NCBI GenBank assembly: GCA_023418095.1
Contig: JAEZDL010000088.1
Coordinates: 1 to 6,211, forward strand
Origin: Bacteroidota bacterium
GTDB lineage: Bacteria > Bacteroidota > Bacteroidia > Flavobacteriales_F > PHOS-HE28
Direction: 5' to 3'
Length of the DNA: 6,211 bases
The notes beneath the pieces were generated by a model. It worked only from the letters and a program-made list of their open reading frames with translations, did no database searches and had not been told where the DNA came from. How positions within the stretch are numbered: the stretch's first letter is position 1; every line of letters begins with the position of its first letter. Positions 1-6,113 of this stretch are shown one piece after another. The position numbers and the translations under genes are program-made.

Positions 1-59
1 ACAGCTTCCACCGCTGCCCCCACATCTGCGGGCACGAATACAGAACCGTCCAAGATCGC

Positions 60-2249
60 TCACCGCTGCACGCAGATCGATCGCGAGATCACTCCCGATC
101 CGATCGTATGTGCTTTTAAGATGTACACACCCGTTGAATAACCTGAGAGATCCAGATCCACCACTTCATTGGTCACCCGCGTACTATTCAGCAGGCGTCC
201 ATCGATCGACCACAGTTCGATCCGATCGATGTGCGAAAGTGAACGGATGCGTACACGATCACTTGCAGGATTTGGAGCGATCGACATCCCGCTCAAGTCA
301 GGTGCTCCCATCGATGTGCTGATCGTTGCCACGATGGATGCATCGTTGGTGCGGATCGGCGGGTTGAAGTCGAAGAATATGTCTGCATTGTTGCTGATCA
401 CCGTTCCGGCAAGGATCGGCAATTCAGGCTTCAAGCTGAATGCGATCAGGCCATGGCTCGCGGCCTCATTGGTGTTGCTATCCGGCAACAGGATGTTGTT
501 GAAGGTGAACTGGAGTACACGCGGGCCGGTGAACGCGGGCGTGAACGGATGCGAGACAGTTCCGATCTTCAAGGTGGAAAGATCAAGCCCGATCGGAATG
601 GTATCCGTCACCACCACGGTGAACGCAGTATCGGTTCCCGTGTTCTGGAAACGGATCACGTAGTTCATTAGAGTATCCTGGCCGATCAGGAAGAATTCGC
701 CGCTCTCTCCTGGACTGGTGCGGACTTGCTTGTCGTTCGGATCGAAACTACCGGTGATCGTATCCGTGATGATCTGCGTGTTGTTGAGCAATGAAGTTTC
801 GGTGACGGTGGAAGTTCCGGTGAGCGTGTGGGTGTACGCATTTCCGATCAGGCCGACATTCGCGGGAAGCTGAAGATCCACATCGATCCATTCATCATGG
901 AACGCACCGAAGTCAGGGAATTGCCAGGTGAGCGTGTTCCCTGCAATGATGTCCGGCATGGGTGAGGCGGCCACGTAGCTGAATTGAGGATCGAACGTGA
1001 ACACCAGTTCCACATCGCCGGCGAACTGGCCGGAAAGGTTCTCGATCCTCCCCCAAATGTTCTGTACGAATCCCGGCCGGGCGGGCCCATCATTGAGGAA
1101 AACATCCAGGTCCATCGCGATAAGGCTGCTGTCGGCAATATCGATCGTTACAAGTGGATCAGCGGCAGAGAGGTCGAATGGAATGGGCGATGCTGGCGGA
1201 CAGATCTGGTAGAGCATGGGATCGTTCACCTGGAGCGTGTAAGAGCCGAAGCCGAGGTTCCGTGAAAATGCGCCATTACCATCGGTGATCGCAAATTCAT
1301 TCACCGGTGCGATCGAGATGATCTTGTACGGGATCGGAGTATCGTTCCCATCCTGCACGCAATCCTGATCGTGATCGATGAACAGCGTTCCACTCACCGT
1401 GCCGCAATCGGTGCCCAGATCGGGAATGGTGAACGGCTCATCATCATTGCATGGTTCCACAGTATAGTTCCAAGTGAAGCGGGCGATGTATTGCCCGGCC
1501 GGGAGACCTGTGAATTCGATGCTTGACCCGATGATCGTCTCTGGTCCATCGATCACATTCTCGAACGGATCGAGGATGTAGACCAACCCCGACCATCCAA
1601 GGTTATCGTGCAATATCGTTACCGATCCGTTGGAACCACCGCAAGCACCTTGAATATCCCCGATATCGATCGCGTTCGGTGGAGGTCCTTCTATCTGGAT
1701 CTGTGCTTCTCCCGTGCAGCCTAATGCATCCGTGGCCTGGAGCGTGACGAATTCCCCCGAACAGAAGCCGGTGAAGAATGGAAAACCCAACGCATCATAC
1801 CCTGCCAACGGTTGCCCTCCCGAAAATGAAAGAGAGAATGGCGGCTGGCCGGAGATCAAGGGTTCATGGATCACAAGCCCGCCATTGCACTGTCCCGGGC
1901 ATGGCCAAAGACCATCCTGGAAACCGAGTTGATTATTGTAATTGTAGCTCCAGACACCTTGCACATCCACTGGACCATCATAGATCTGCACATATCCGGT
2001 GATCGTATCGCCTATTGCATCCGTTACGAAAACACTGTATCCGCCGGGAAGAAGTCCACCGATACTGTCCGTGGTGGCACCCGTATTCCATTGGTACATG
2101 TATGGAGAAACACCGCCAAAAGGGAATGCTCTTGCCCCACCCACGGGATTCCCACAGGCGGCATTCGCAATGACGAATTGAACTCCGATCGCCTGTGCTT
2201 CGGCCAGGAAGGAAAAGGCAAGAATGAACGGAAATAAACGTGTGATCAT
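60..2249 (-). CDS. T9SS-secreted surface protein with SprB-type repeats and C-terminal sorting domain
   Basis: This 729-residue protein is exported by the Sec system and probably then carried across the outer membrane by the type IX secretion system. Residues 1-20 (MITRLFPFILAFSFLAEAQA) form a signal peptide. Residues about 31-89 and 117-187 look like SprB-type beta repeats (GG..PY.YQW..G pattern, then LPGGYSVFVTDA). Residues about 282-369 resemble an SdrD-B/CNA-B-like domain with an Asp-rich loop (DHDQDCVQDGND) that could bind calcium. Residues about 379-499 resemble a DUF11-type beta domain. Residues about 500-642 (GSFDPNDKQV, then FQNTGTDTAF, then IFFDFNPPI) match a conserved domain, DUF7619 as I recall, common just before sorting signals. 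Residues about 655-729 (MSIAPNPASDRVRI, then STGVYILKA) are a type A sorting domain. The first ATG is used as start: an upstream in-frame TTG at 2280-2282 would put 11 polar residues ahead of the signal peptide. Function beyond surface display or adhesion is unknown. Confidence 0.9.
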   Translation of the reverse strand: MITRLFPFILAFSFLAEAQAIGVQFVIANAACGNPVGGARAFPFGGVSPYMYQWNTGATTDSIGGLLPGGYSVFVTDAIGDTITGYVQIYDGPVDVQGVWSYNYNNQLGFQDGLWPCPGQCNGGLVIHEPLISGQPPFSLSFSGGQPLAGYDALGFPFFTGFCSGEFVTLQATDALGCTGEAQIQIEGPPPNAIDIGDIQGACGGSNGSVTILHDNLGWSGLVYILDPFENVIDGPETIIGSSIEFTGLPAGQYIARFTWNYTVEPCNDDEPFTIPDLGTDCGTVSGTLFIDHDQDCVQDGNDTPIPYKIISIAPVNEFAITDGNGAFSRNLGFGSYTLQVNDPMLYQICPPASPIPFDLSAADPLVTIDIADSSLIAMDLDVFLNDGPARPGFVQNIWGRIENLSGQFAGDVELVFTFDPQFSYVAASPMPDIIAGNTLTWQFPDFGAFHDEWIDVDLQLPANVGLIGNAYTHTLTGTSTVTETSLLNNTQIITDTITGSFDPNDKQVRTSPGESGEFFLIGQDTLMNYVIRFQNTGTDTAFTVVVTDTIPIGLDLSTLKIGTVSHPFTPAFTGPRVLQFTFNNILLPDSNTNEAASHGLIAFSLKPELPILAGTVISNNADIFFDFNPPIRTNDASIVATISTSMGAPDLSGMSIAPNPASDRVRIRSLSHIDRIELWSIDGRLLNSTRVTNEVVDLDLSGYSTGVYILKAHTIGSGVISRSICVQR

Positions 2250-2356
2250 TGGATCGGTGGTTGCTACCGGAAGACGTTCCAATGAAAAAAGGTGGCCTGC
2301 AATACACTGTGCATCAATGGAAAGCCAGGGTCATCGGCAGGAACTGACCTCCCTTG

Positions 2357-2818
2357 CTACGCATCCGGTATCTCCGGTTCCACCAGCTTCGCCAGTTGCT
2401 CCAGCGACTCCTGCCAGCCGAGGTAACACGCTTCCGCAGGTATCGCATCCGGCAGGTTCTCCTGCACGATGTTCACCTCCGTTCCGACGGAAACTTTGCG
2501 CAACGTGTAGGTGGTGCGCATCACACCGGGCATGTTCGGATCCTCGAATTCATCGGTGGCCACGATCTTTTCGTTCGGCACCAGCTCCACATATTTTCCA
2601 CCGAACGAATGGCTGTTGCCCGTACTGAAGTTCGTGAACGTCATGCGATAGGTGCCGCCGGGTTTCGCATCGATATGATGCACCGTGCACGTGAATCCAT
2701 AAGGCGCCAGCCATTTGCAATTGGCCGCTGGATCGAGCACGGCCTTATAGATCCGATCGGCCGGTGCTTTCAGTACGCGGTGCAGGCGGACGGTATTCGT
2801 CGAGGTCTTGCGCTCCAT
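2357..2818 (-). CDS. SRPBCC / AHSA1-like domain protein
   Basis: This is a predicted cytoplasmic 153-residue protein of the SRPBCC (START/Bet v1-like) superfamily, in the AHSA1/YndB-like branch (COG3832 type). The order of elements fits: an N-terminal strand and helix (VRLHRVLKAPADRIYKAVLD, residues 10-29), the KWLAPYG segment (35-41), a PGGTYRM strand (53-59), a GGKYVELVPNEKI turn (73-85), then strands ending in a C-terminal helix (GWQESLEQLAKLVEP, 134-148). Members form a hydrophobic cavity, and ligand or partner cannot be inferred here. The start chosen is ATG 2816-2818, just ahead of the conserved domain. An in-frame ATG at 2843-2845 would add nine residues. Longer starts reaching to a GTG at 3001 would run through the katG upstream region and add non-domain sequence. 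It is divergent from katG. It could be co-transcribed with the downstream T9SS gene across a 107-base gap, but nothing shows this. Confidence 0.85.
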   Translation of the reverse strand: MERKTSTNTVRLHRVLKAPADRIYKAVLDPAANCKWLAPYGFTCTVHHIDAKPGGTYRMTFTNFSTGNSHSFGGKYVELVPNEKIVATDEFEDPNMPGVMRTTYTLRKVSVGTEVNIVQENLPDAIPAEACYLGWQESLEQLAKLVEPEIPDA

Positions 2819-2907
2819 GGTTATCGCTTCTTCCTGATGTTTCATGGCGGATAAGTTTCGGACCTGTGAAATTAAATCGGTTCGAAGTCGAATGTTCAGT
2901 CGATCGA

Positions 2908-2933
2908 GCTTTCGATCCGATCGGAGCGAAAGC
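2908..2933. repeat. 26-base interrupted palindrome, possible operator or hairpin upstream of katG
   Basis: The outer arms are GCTTTCG (2908-2914) and CGAAAGC (2927-2933), a perfect 7-bp inverted repeat. Inside lies the perfect 10-bp palindrome TCCGATCGGA (2916-2925), flanked by one A/G mismatch pair. As RNA it would fold as a 7+3 bp stem with a GATC loop. No T-run follows on either strand, so it is not a typical intrinsic terminator. Its place in a divergent promoter region suggests an operator, but the regulator is unknown. Confidence 0.5.
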
Positions 2934-3000
2934 ATAACCTGATTAGCTTCGCAAGGACCGATCGAACTTTTCGACCGATATTGAGGTTTCATCTTCACCA

Positions 3001-3008
3001 CATCTTTG
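3001..3008 (+). promoter_or_regulatory. Possible Bacteroidota -7 box for katG (weak)
   Basis: CATCTTTG differs from the Bacteroidota -7 consensus TAnnTTTG at one base. An ATTG at 2980-2983, 17 bases upstream, could stand in for the -33 box. It lies only 6 bases before the katG ATG, so use of this box would give a nearly leaderless transcript. This is a tentative assignment based on motif similarity alone. Confidence 0.22.
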
Positions 3009-3014
3009 GATCAA

Positions 3015-5327
3015 ATGGATACCAGACCGATCTCCGATCCGCACGAAGGATCGCAAAAGACCAATGGCAAATGCCCCGTGATGCATGGCGATGAGAAGAA
3101 GATCGAAAGCGCGCGTGCCCGCAAGAACCGCGATTGGTGGCCCGAGCAATTGAACCTCGGCATCCTGGAGCAACATCAGCCGGCATCCAACCCGCTCGAT
3201 CCGGATTTCGATTATCGCGAGGCGTTCAAGAAGCTCGATTACAAAGCGCTGAAGGCCGATCTCGCGAAGCTGATGACCGATTCCAAGGAATGGTGGCCGG
3301 CGGATTTCGGACACTACGGCGGATTGTTCATCCGCATGGCGTGGCACAGCGCAGGCACGTACCGCATCCACGATGGGCGCGGCGGTGCAGGCCGCGGACA
3401 GCAGCGATTCGCACCACTGAACAGCTGGCCCGATAACGTGAGCCTGGATAAGGCGCGGCGCCTGCTCTGGCCGATCAAGCAGAAGTACGGCAACAACATC
3501 TCGTGGGCCGATCTGTTGATCCTCACCGGCAACGTGGCGCTGGAAAGCATGGGTTTCAAAACGTTCGGTTTCGCCGGCGGACGCGTGGACACGTCGCAAC
3601 CCGATGAGGATGTTTACTGGGGCAGTGAGGACAAGTGGCTCGGCGGCGATGTGCGTTATTCGCACGGCTCCGAAGGGGTGGAGAAGGCCGGCGGCGTGCT
3701 CTCTGCCGATGATGATGCCGATGGCGACAAGCACTCGCGCGATCTGGAACGGCCGCTCGCAGCCGTGCAGATGGGCTTGATCTACGTGAATCCCGAAGGG
3801 CCGGATGGCAATCCCGATCCGCTTGCTGCGGCGAAGGATATCCGCGAAACGTTCGGAAGAATGGCGATGAATGATGAAGAGACCGTTGCGCTGATCGCCG
3901 GTGGACACACGTTCGGAAAGACGCACGGCGCGGGCGATAGCAAGTTGGTGGGCGTTGAGCCGGAAGCCGCACCGATCGAATCACAAGGGTTCGGCTGGCA
4001 CAGCAAACACGGGTCGGGCAAAGGACCGGACACGATCACCAGCGGCCTTGAGGTGACTTGGTCACAATTCCCGACACAGTGGAGCAACAGTTTCTTCGAC
4101 AATCTTTTCGGCTTCGAGTACGAGTTGGAGAAGAGTCCGGGCGGCGGGCATCAATGGGTGGCGAAGGATGGGCCGGAGATCATTCCTGATGCGTTCGATC
4201 CGAAGAAGAAGCACAAGCCACGCATGCTCACCACGGATCTGTCGCTGCGTTTCGATCCGATCTACGGGCCGATCTCGAAGCGTTTCCACGAAGATCCAAA
4301 AGCATTCGCCGATGCCTTCGCGCGCGCATGGTTCAAGCTTACGCACCGCGACATGGGTCCGAAGGATCTGTACCTCGGCCCGGAAGTGCCGAAAGAAGAG
4401 TTGATCTGGCAGGATCCGATCCCCGCCGTGGATCATACGCTGATCGATGAAAAGGACATCCAAGCTTTGGGTGATCAAGTGCTGTCATCAGGCCTGAGCA
4501 TTTCGGAACTCGTTTCGACCGCGTGGGCCAGCGCCAGTTCCTTCCGCGGAAGCGACAAGCGCGGTGGTGCGAATGGTGCACGGATCCGGCTCGAGCCACA
4601 ACGCAAATGGGAAGTGAACGATCCGTTCCAACTCGGAAAAGTGCTATCCACATTGGAACGCATCCAGTCCGAATTCAACGCATCTGCGAAAAAGGGAAAG
4701 AAGATCTCGCTCGCCGATATGATCGTGCTCGCAGGTACCGCCGCCGTTGAAAAAGCAGCGCGTGATGCGGGCCATTCCATCACGCTGCCCTTCACTCCCG
4801 GCCGCATGGATGCAAGCCAGGAGCAGACCGATGTGGAGAGCTTCGCGATCATGGAACCGCAGGCCGATGGCTTCCGCAATTACAGGAAGAAGACAACGCG
4901 CGTCCTGCCGGAATCAATTCTGGTCGACAAAGCCCAATTGCTTACGCTCACGCCACCTGAAATGACCGTTCTGGTCGGTGGATTGCGCGTACTGGGTGCA
5001 AACCACGGTGGTACCAAACATGGTATCTTCACCGATCGGCCGGGCAAGCTCACCAACGATTTCTTCGTGAATCTGCTCGACATGAACACCACGTGGACGC
5101 CTTTGACGAACGGCCACACCGGTCTCTACGAAGGCCGCGATCGAAAGACCGGCGCAGTGAAATGGACCGCTACCCGCGCTGATCTGATCTTCGGTCATCA
5201 TGCCCAATTGCGTGCGATCGCAGAAGTGTACGCGCAGAACGACAACAAGGAGAAATTCGTGAAGGATTTTGCAAAGGCCTGGGTGAAAGTGATGGAGCTC
5301 GATCGTTTCGATCTGAAGAAGAAGTGA
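3015..5327 (+). CDS. katG: Catalase-peroxidase KatG
   Basis: KatG is a cytoplasmic heme enzyme that breaks down hydrogen peroxide by catalase and peroxidase reactions. The 770-residue product has the usual two tandem peroxidase domains. The N-terminal one carries the heme site: distal Arg107, Trp110 and His111 (IRMAWHSAGTYR) and proximal His298 (GGHTFGKTHGAG), with Trp349 and Asp408 as its partners. The residues of the Trp-Tyr-Met cross-link that gives catalase activity are all present: Trp110, Tyr257 (YVNPEGP) and Met283 (RMAMND). The mobile arginine is Arg445 (HRDMGP). The C-terminal domain, from about residue 480, lacks these sites, as is normal. No signal peptide is seen. The start is the ATG; an in-frame TTG at 3006 adds three residues and is less likely. 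The C-terminus reads MELDRFDLKKK, with Glu where Asn is usual. No fur, perR or oxyR gene is adjacent. A terminator follows 20 bases after the stop. Confidence 0.97.
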   Translation: MDTRPISDPHEGSQKTNGKCPVMHGDEKKIESARARKNRDWWPEQLNLGILEQHQPASNPLDPDFDYREAFKKLDYKALKADLAKLMTDSKEWWPADFGHYGGLFIRMAWHSAGTYRIHDGRGGAGRGQQRFAPLNSWPDNVSLDKARRLLWPIKQKYGNNISWADLLILTGNVALESMGFKTFGFAGGRVDTSQPDEDVYWGSEDKWLGGDVRYSHGSEGVEKAGGVLSADDDADGDKHSRDLERPLAAVQMGLIYVNPEGPDGNPDPLAAAKDIRETFGRMAMNDEETVALIAGGHTFGKTHGAGDSKLVGVEPEAAPIESQGFGWHSKHGSGKGPDTITSGLEVTWSQFPTQWSNSFFDNLFGFEYELEKSPGGGHQWVAKDGPEIIPDAFDPKKKHKPRMLTTDLSLRFDPIYGPISKRFHEDPKAFADAFARAWFKLTHRDMGPKDLYLGPEVPKEELIWQDPIPAVDHTLIDEKDIQALGDQVLSSGLSISELVSTAWASASSFRGSDKRGGANGARIRLEPQRKWEVNDPFQLGKVLSTLERIQSEFNASAKKGKKISLADMIVLAGTAAVEKAARDAGHSITLPFTPGRMDASQEQTDVESFAIMEPQADGFRNYRKKTTRVLPESILVDKAQLLTLTPPEMTVLVGGLRVLGANHGGTKHGIFTDRPGKLTNDFFVNLLDMNTTWTPLTNGHTGLYEGRDRKTGAVKWTATRADLIFGHHAQLRAIAEVYAQNDNKEKFVKDFAKAWVKVMELDRFDLKKK

Positions 5328-5378
5328 TCTTTCCGATCTGAAGAGAAGAAGGCGGCCGATCGGACCGCCTTTCTTATT
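5223..5378 (+). repeat. katG tail, copy A of a direct repeat (copy B at 5950-6101)
   Basis: The last roughly 35 codons of katG, the spacer after its stop and its terminator recur about 720 bases downstream in degraded form. The best-conserved part is 5301-5344, which matches 6023-6063 at every aligned base apart from a 3-base gap (one Lys codon). This block spans the end of the reading frame and 17 non-coding bases after the stop. Further upstream the copies differ at scattered, mostly synonymous positions and by small indels. Confidence 0.85.
5306..5348 (+). repeat. Short tandem repeat spanning the katG stop codon
   Basis: TTTCGATCTGAAGAAGAAG (5306-5324) covers the last codons of katG. It is followed 24 bases later by TTTCCGATCTGAAGAGAAG (5330-5348), which lies past the stop and runs into the terminator stem. 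The same doubled arrangement is kept in the relic copy (6028-6043 and 6049-6068), so the tandem repeat predates the split of the two tails. It may be a chance of codon use or an old slippage duplication. Confidence 0.6.
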
Positions 5379-5379
5379 C
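5348..5379 (+). terminator. Intrinsic terminator of katG
   Basis: The arms AAGGCGG (5349-5355) and CCGCCTT (5365-5371) pair perfectly. The stem can extend with CC/GG around a GATC loop, leaving a single bulged A at 5364. A T-rich run (TTTCTTATT, 5371-5379) follows. The stem is only 20 bases past the katG stop, so it should end katG transcripts before the next gene, implying that the next gene has its own promoter. The A/G-rich upstream flank means it could also act weakly on the minus strand. Confidence 0.85.
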
Positions 5380-5380
5380 A

Positions 5381-5388
5381 TAATCTTG
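5381..5388 (+). promoter_or_regulatory. Possible Bacteroidota -7 box for the 178-residue exported protein
   Basis: TAATCTTG matches TAnnTTTG at all but one base and is followed by CACC and the ATG at 5393, only 4 bases away. A TAnnTTTGCACC-like string just before a start is a familiar arrangement in Bacteroidota. No clear TTG-type -33 box was found at the usual distance, because the terminator stem occupies that position. Confidence 0.35.
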
Positions 5389-5392
5389 CACC

Positions 5393-5929
5393 ATGTCCTC
5401 ACGACCTTGGGTGCTTTTGATTTTGTGTCTGGCGCTCCTCCTGCCTGTTCACGCTCAAAAGAGAAGCGCTCCTTCAGGGGTCGTATTCTTTGGCAATGTC
5501 ACTGATCATAAGACGGGCTCTATGATACCATTTGGTACGGTGAGGATGTTGGATCTGGAGGATGGCAGCTTCCAGATGGACTATGCCATACGGAATGGCA
5601 GATACGATCTGGTATTACCCTATGACCGGTTGCTACTTATAGAATTCGAGGCAGCTGGACATATCACAAAAAGCGTTGAGATCAACACCAAGGGTATAGC
5701 CGAAAAACAACGAAGAGGAGGATTTGGGATACAGGTGGATGCTGTGTTATTGGAAGAGCTGGAGGGGGTCGATCATGCCGTTTTGAAATTGCCTTTTGGA
5801 AAGTCCGTCTACGATCCACGAAAGAAGGTCTTCACGTGGGATATGGAGTATACCCGCAACCTTCGTGATCAGCAGCTGAAACTGATCGAGGAGTATGAGC
5901 GGAAGAGGAATGAGTTGCAAAAGCAGTGA
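5393..5929 (+). CDS. Small exported protein with carboxypeptidase-regulatory-like domain, function unknown
   Basis: I do not recognise this 178-residue protein as a named family. Residues 1-22 form a signal peptide with a strong hydrophobic core (WVLLILCLALLLPVHA) and no lipobox cysteine, so a soluble periplasmic or secreted product is expected. Residues about 28-100 (FFGNVTDHKTGSMIPFGTV, then GRYDLVLPYDRLLLIEFEAAGH) resemble the carboxypeptidase D regulatory-like beta-sandwich common in Bacteroidota envelope proteins. The C-terminal part ends in a charged helix (about 154-178, many Glu, Lys and Arg) that may form a coiled coil. There is no T9SS sorting domain. It starts 65 bases after katG, beyond the katG terminator, and is followed 20 bases after its stop by a katG relic. 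Its GC content is roughly 48% by hand count in sampled lines, against about 55-70% in sampled katG lines, which could mean a different origin or simply weaker codon selection. Confidence 0.8.
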   Translation: MSSRPWVLLILCLALLLPVHAQKRSAPSGVVFFGNVTDHKTGSMIPFGTVRMLDLEDGSFQMDYAIRNGRYDLVLPYDRLLLIEFEAAGHITKSVEINTKGIAEKQRRGGFGIQVDAVLLEELEGVDHAVLKLPFGKSVYDPRKKVFTWDMEYTRNLRDQQLKLIEEYERKRNELQKQ

Positions 5930-5949
5930 GGTGCATCGGTATTACGAGG

Positions 5950-6046
5950 GAAGTGAGCGAGCGATGCGAAGGAGAATTCGTGAAGGACTTCGTGGAAGGC
6001 TTGGGTGAAGGTGATGAACCTTGATCGTTTCGATCTGAAGAAGTGA
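5950..6046 (+). pseudogene. katG: Broken 3' end of a second katG (C-terminal ~32 codons)
   Basis: With three small indels allowed, this stretch reads as a KatG C-terminus: EV, ASDAKE, FVKDFV, KAWVKVMNLDRFDLKK, stop at 6044-6046. The indels are loss of two bases in the expected Tyr codon after EV, loss of one base in a Lys codon (AGAATTC where katG has AGAAATTC), and one extra G after the FVKDFV codons. No start or upstream katG sequence is present, and homology fades at about 5950, 20 bases past the preceding gene. It cannot make a working protein. Compared with the intact katG tail, five of seven differing codons after the FVKD start are synonymous. The relic keeps the usual KatG residues (DFV, MNLDRFDL) where the intact gene has DFA and MELDRFDL, so it probably derives from another katG allele or paralogue. 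Confidence 0.85.
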
Positions 6047-6061
6047 TCTTTCCGATCTGAA

Positions 6062-6103
6062 GAAAAAGAAAGGCGGCCCGATCGGGTCGCCATTCTTTTT
6101 CTT
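6062..6103. terminator. Bidirectional terminator, second copy of the katG terminator
   Basis: The arms GGCGGCCC (6072-6079) and GGGTCGCC (6084-6091) form an 8-bp stem with one G-U pair and a GATC loop. A T-rich tail (ATTCTTTTTCTT, 6092-6103) lies on the plus strand and an A-rich flank (6062-6071) gives a T-rich tail on the minus strand. It therefore suits the convergent arrangement, serving the plus-strand genes and the minus-strand AraC-family gene that ends at 6114. It is a diverged copy of the katG terminator. Relative to 5349-5371 the stem is extended and the bulged A is absent. Confidence 0.85.
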
Positions 6104-6113
6104 GATGAATCTA

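Larger units (their letters stand above)
2819..3014. promoter_or_regulatory. Divergent intergenic region between the SRPBCC gene and katG
   Basis: This 196-base region must hold the promoters for both divergent genes. It is more AT-rich in places than the flanking genes and contains several symmetrical elements: a 26-base interrupted palindrome (2908-2933), a pair of GACCGAT direct repeats 17 bases apart (2956-2962 and 2973-2979), and a TCGAA-CTT-TTCGA inverted repeat (2962-2974). No convincing -33/-7 promoter pair could be assigned for the minus-strand gene. A weak plus-strand match TAAGTTTC lies at 2852-2859. Confidence 0.5.

Noticed and set aside
1..59. End of another gene at the left edge
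   Set aside because: All frames were read. None gives a recognisable peptide or a clear stop context in so few bases.
169..663. Plus-strand open frame (164 codons) inside the T9SS gene
   Set aside because: It is antisense to the DUF7619 and sorting-domain coding region and has no domain or signal of its own.
2250..2282. TTG start for the T9SS protein adding 11 residues
   Set aside because: It would bury the signal peptide behind a polar, Pro-containing extension. The ATG at 2247-2249 begins a standard signal peptide.
2250..2356. Possible terminator or promoter between the SRPBCC and T9SS genes
   Set aside because: There is a 5-bp GGTCA/TGACC pair with a large loop and a separate T-run on the minus strand, but they are not adjacent. 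No TAnnTTTG box with a proper -33 partner was found.
2354..2854. Plus-strand open frame (166 codons) opposite the SRPBCC gene
   Set aside because: It is antisense to a recognisable domain and its product resembles no family.
3006..3014. TTG start for katG three codons upstream of the ATG
   Set aside because: The ATG at 3015 is a better start codon, and the extra residues have no support from the family.
2943..3926. Long minus-strand open frame (327 codons) opposite katG
   Set aside because: It lies antisense to well-conserved katG coding sequence. Its product is rich in His, Arg and Ile with no recognisable domain, as expected for the complement of GC-rich codons.
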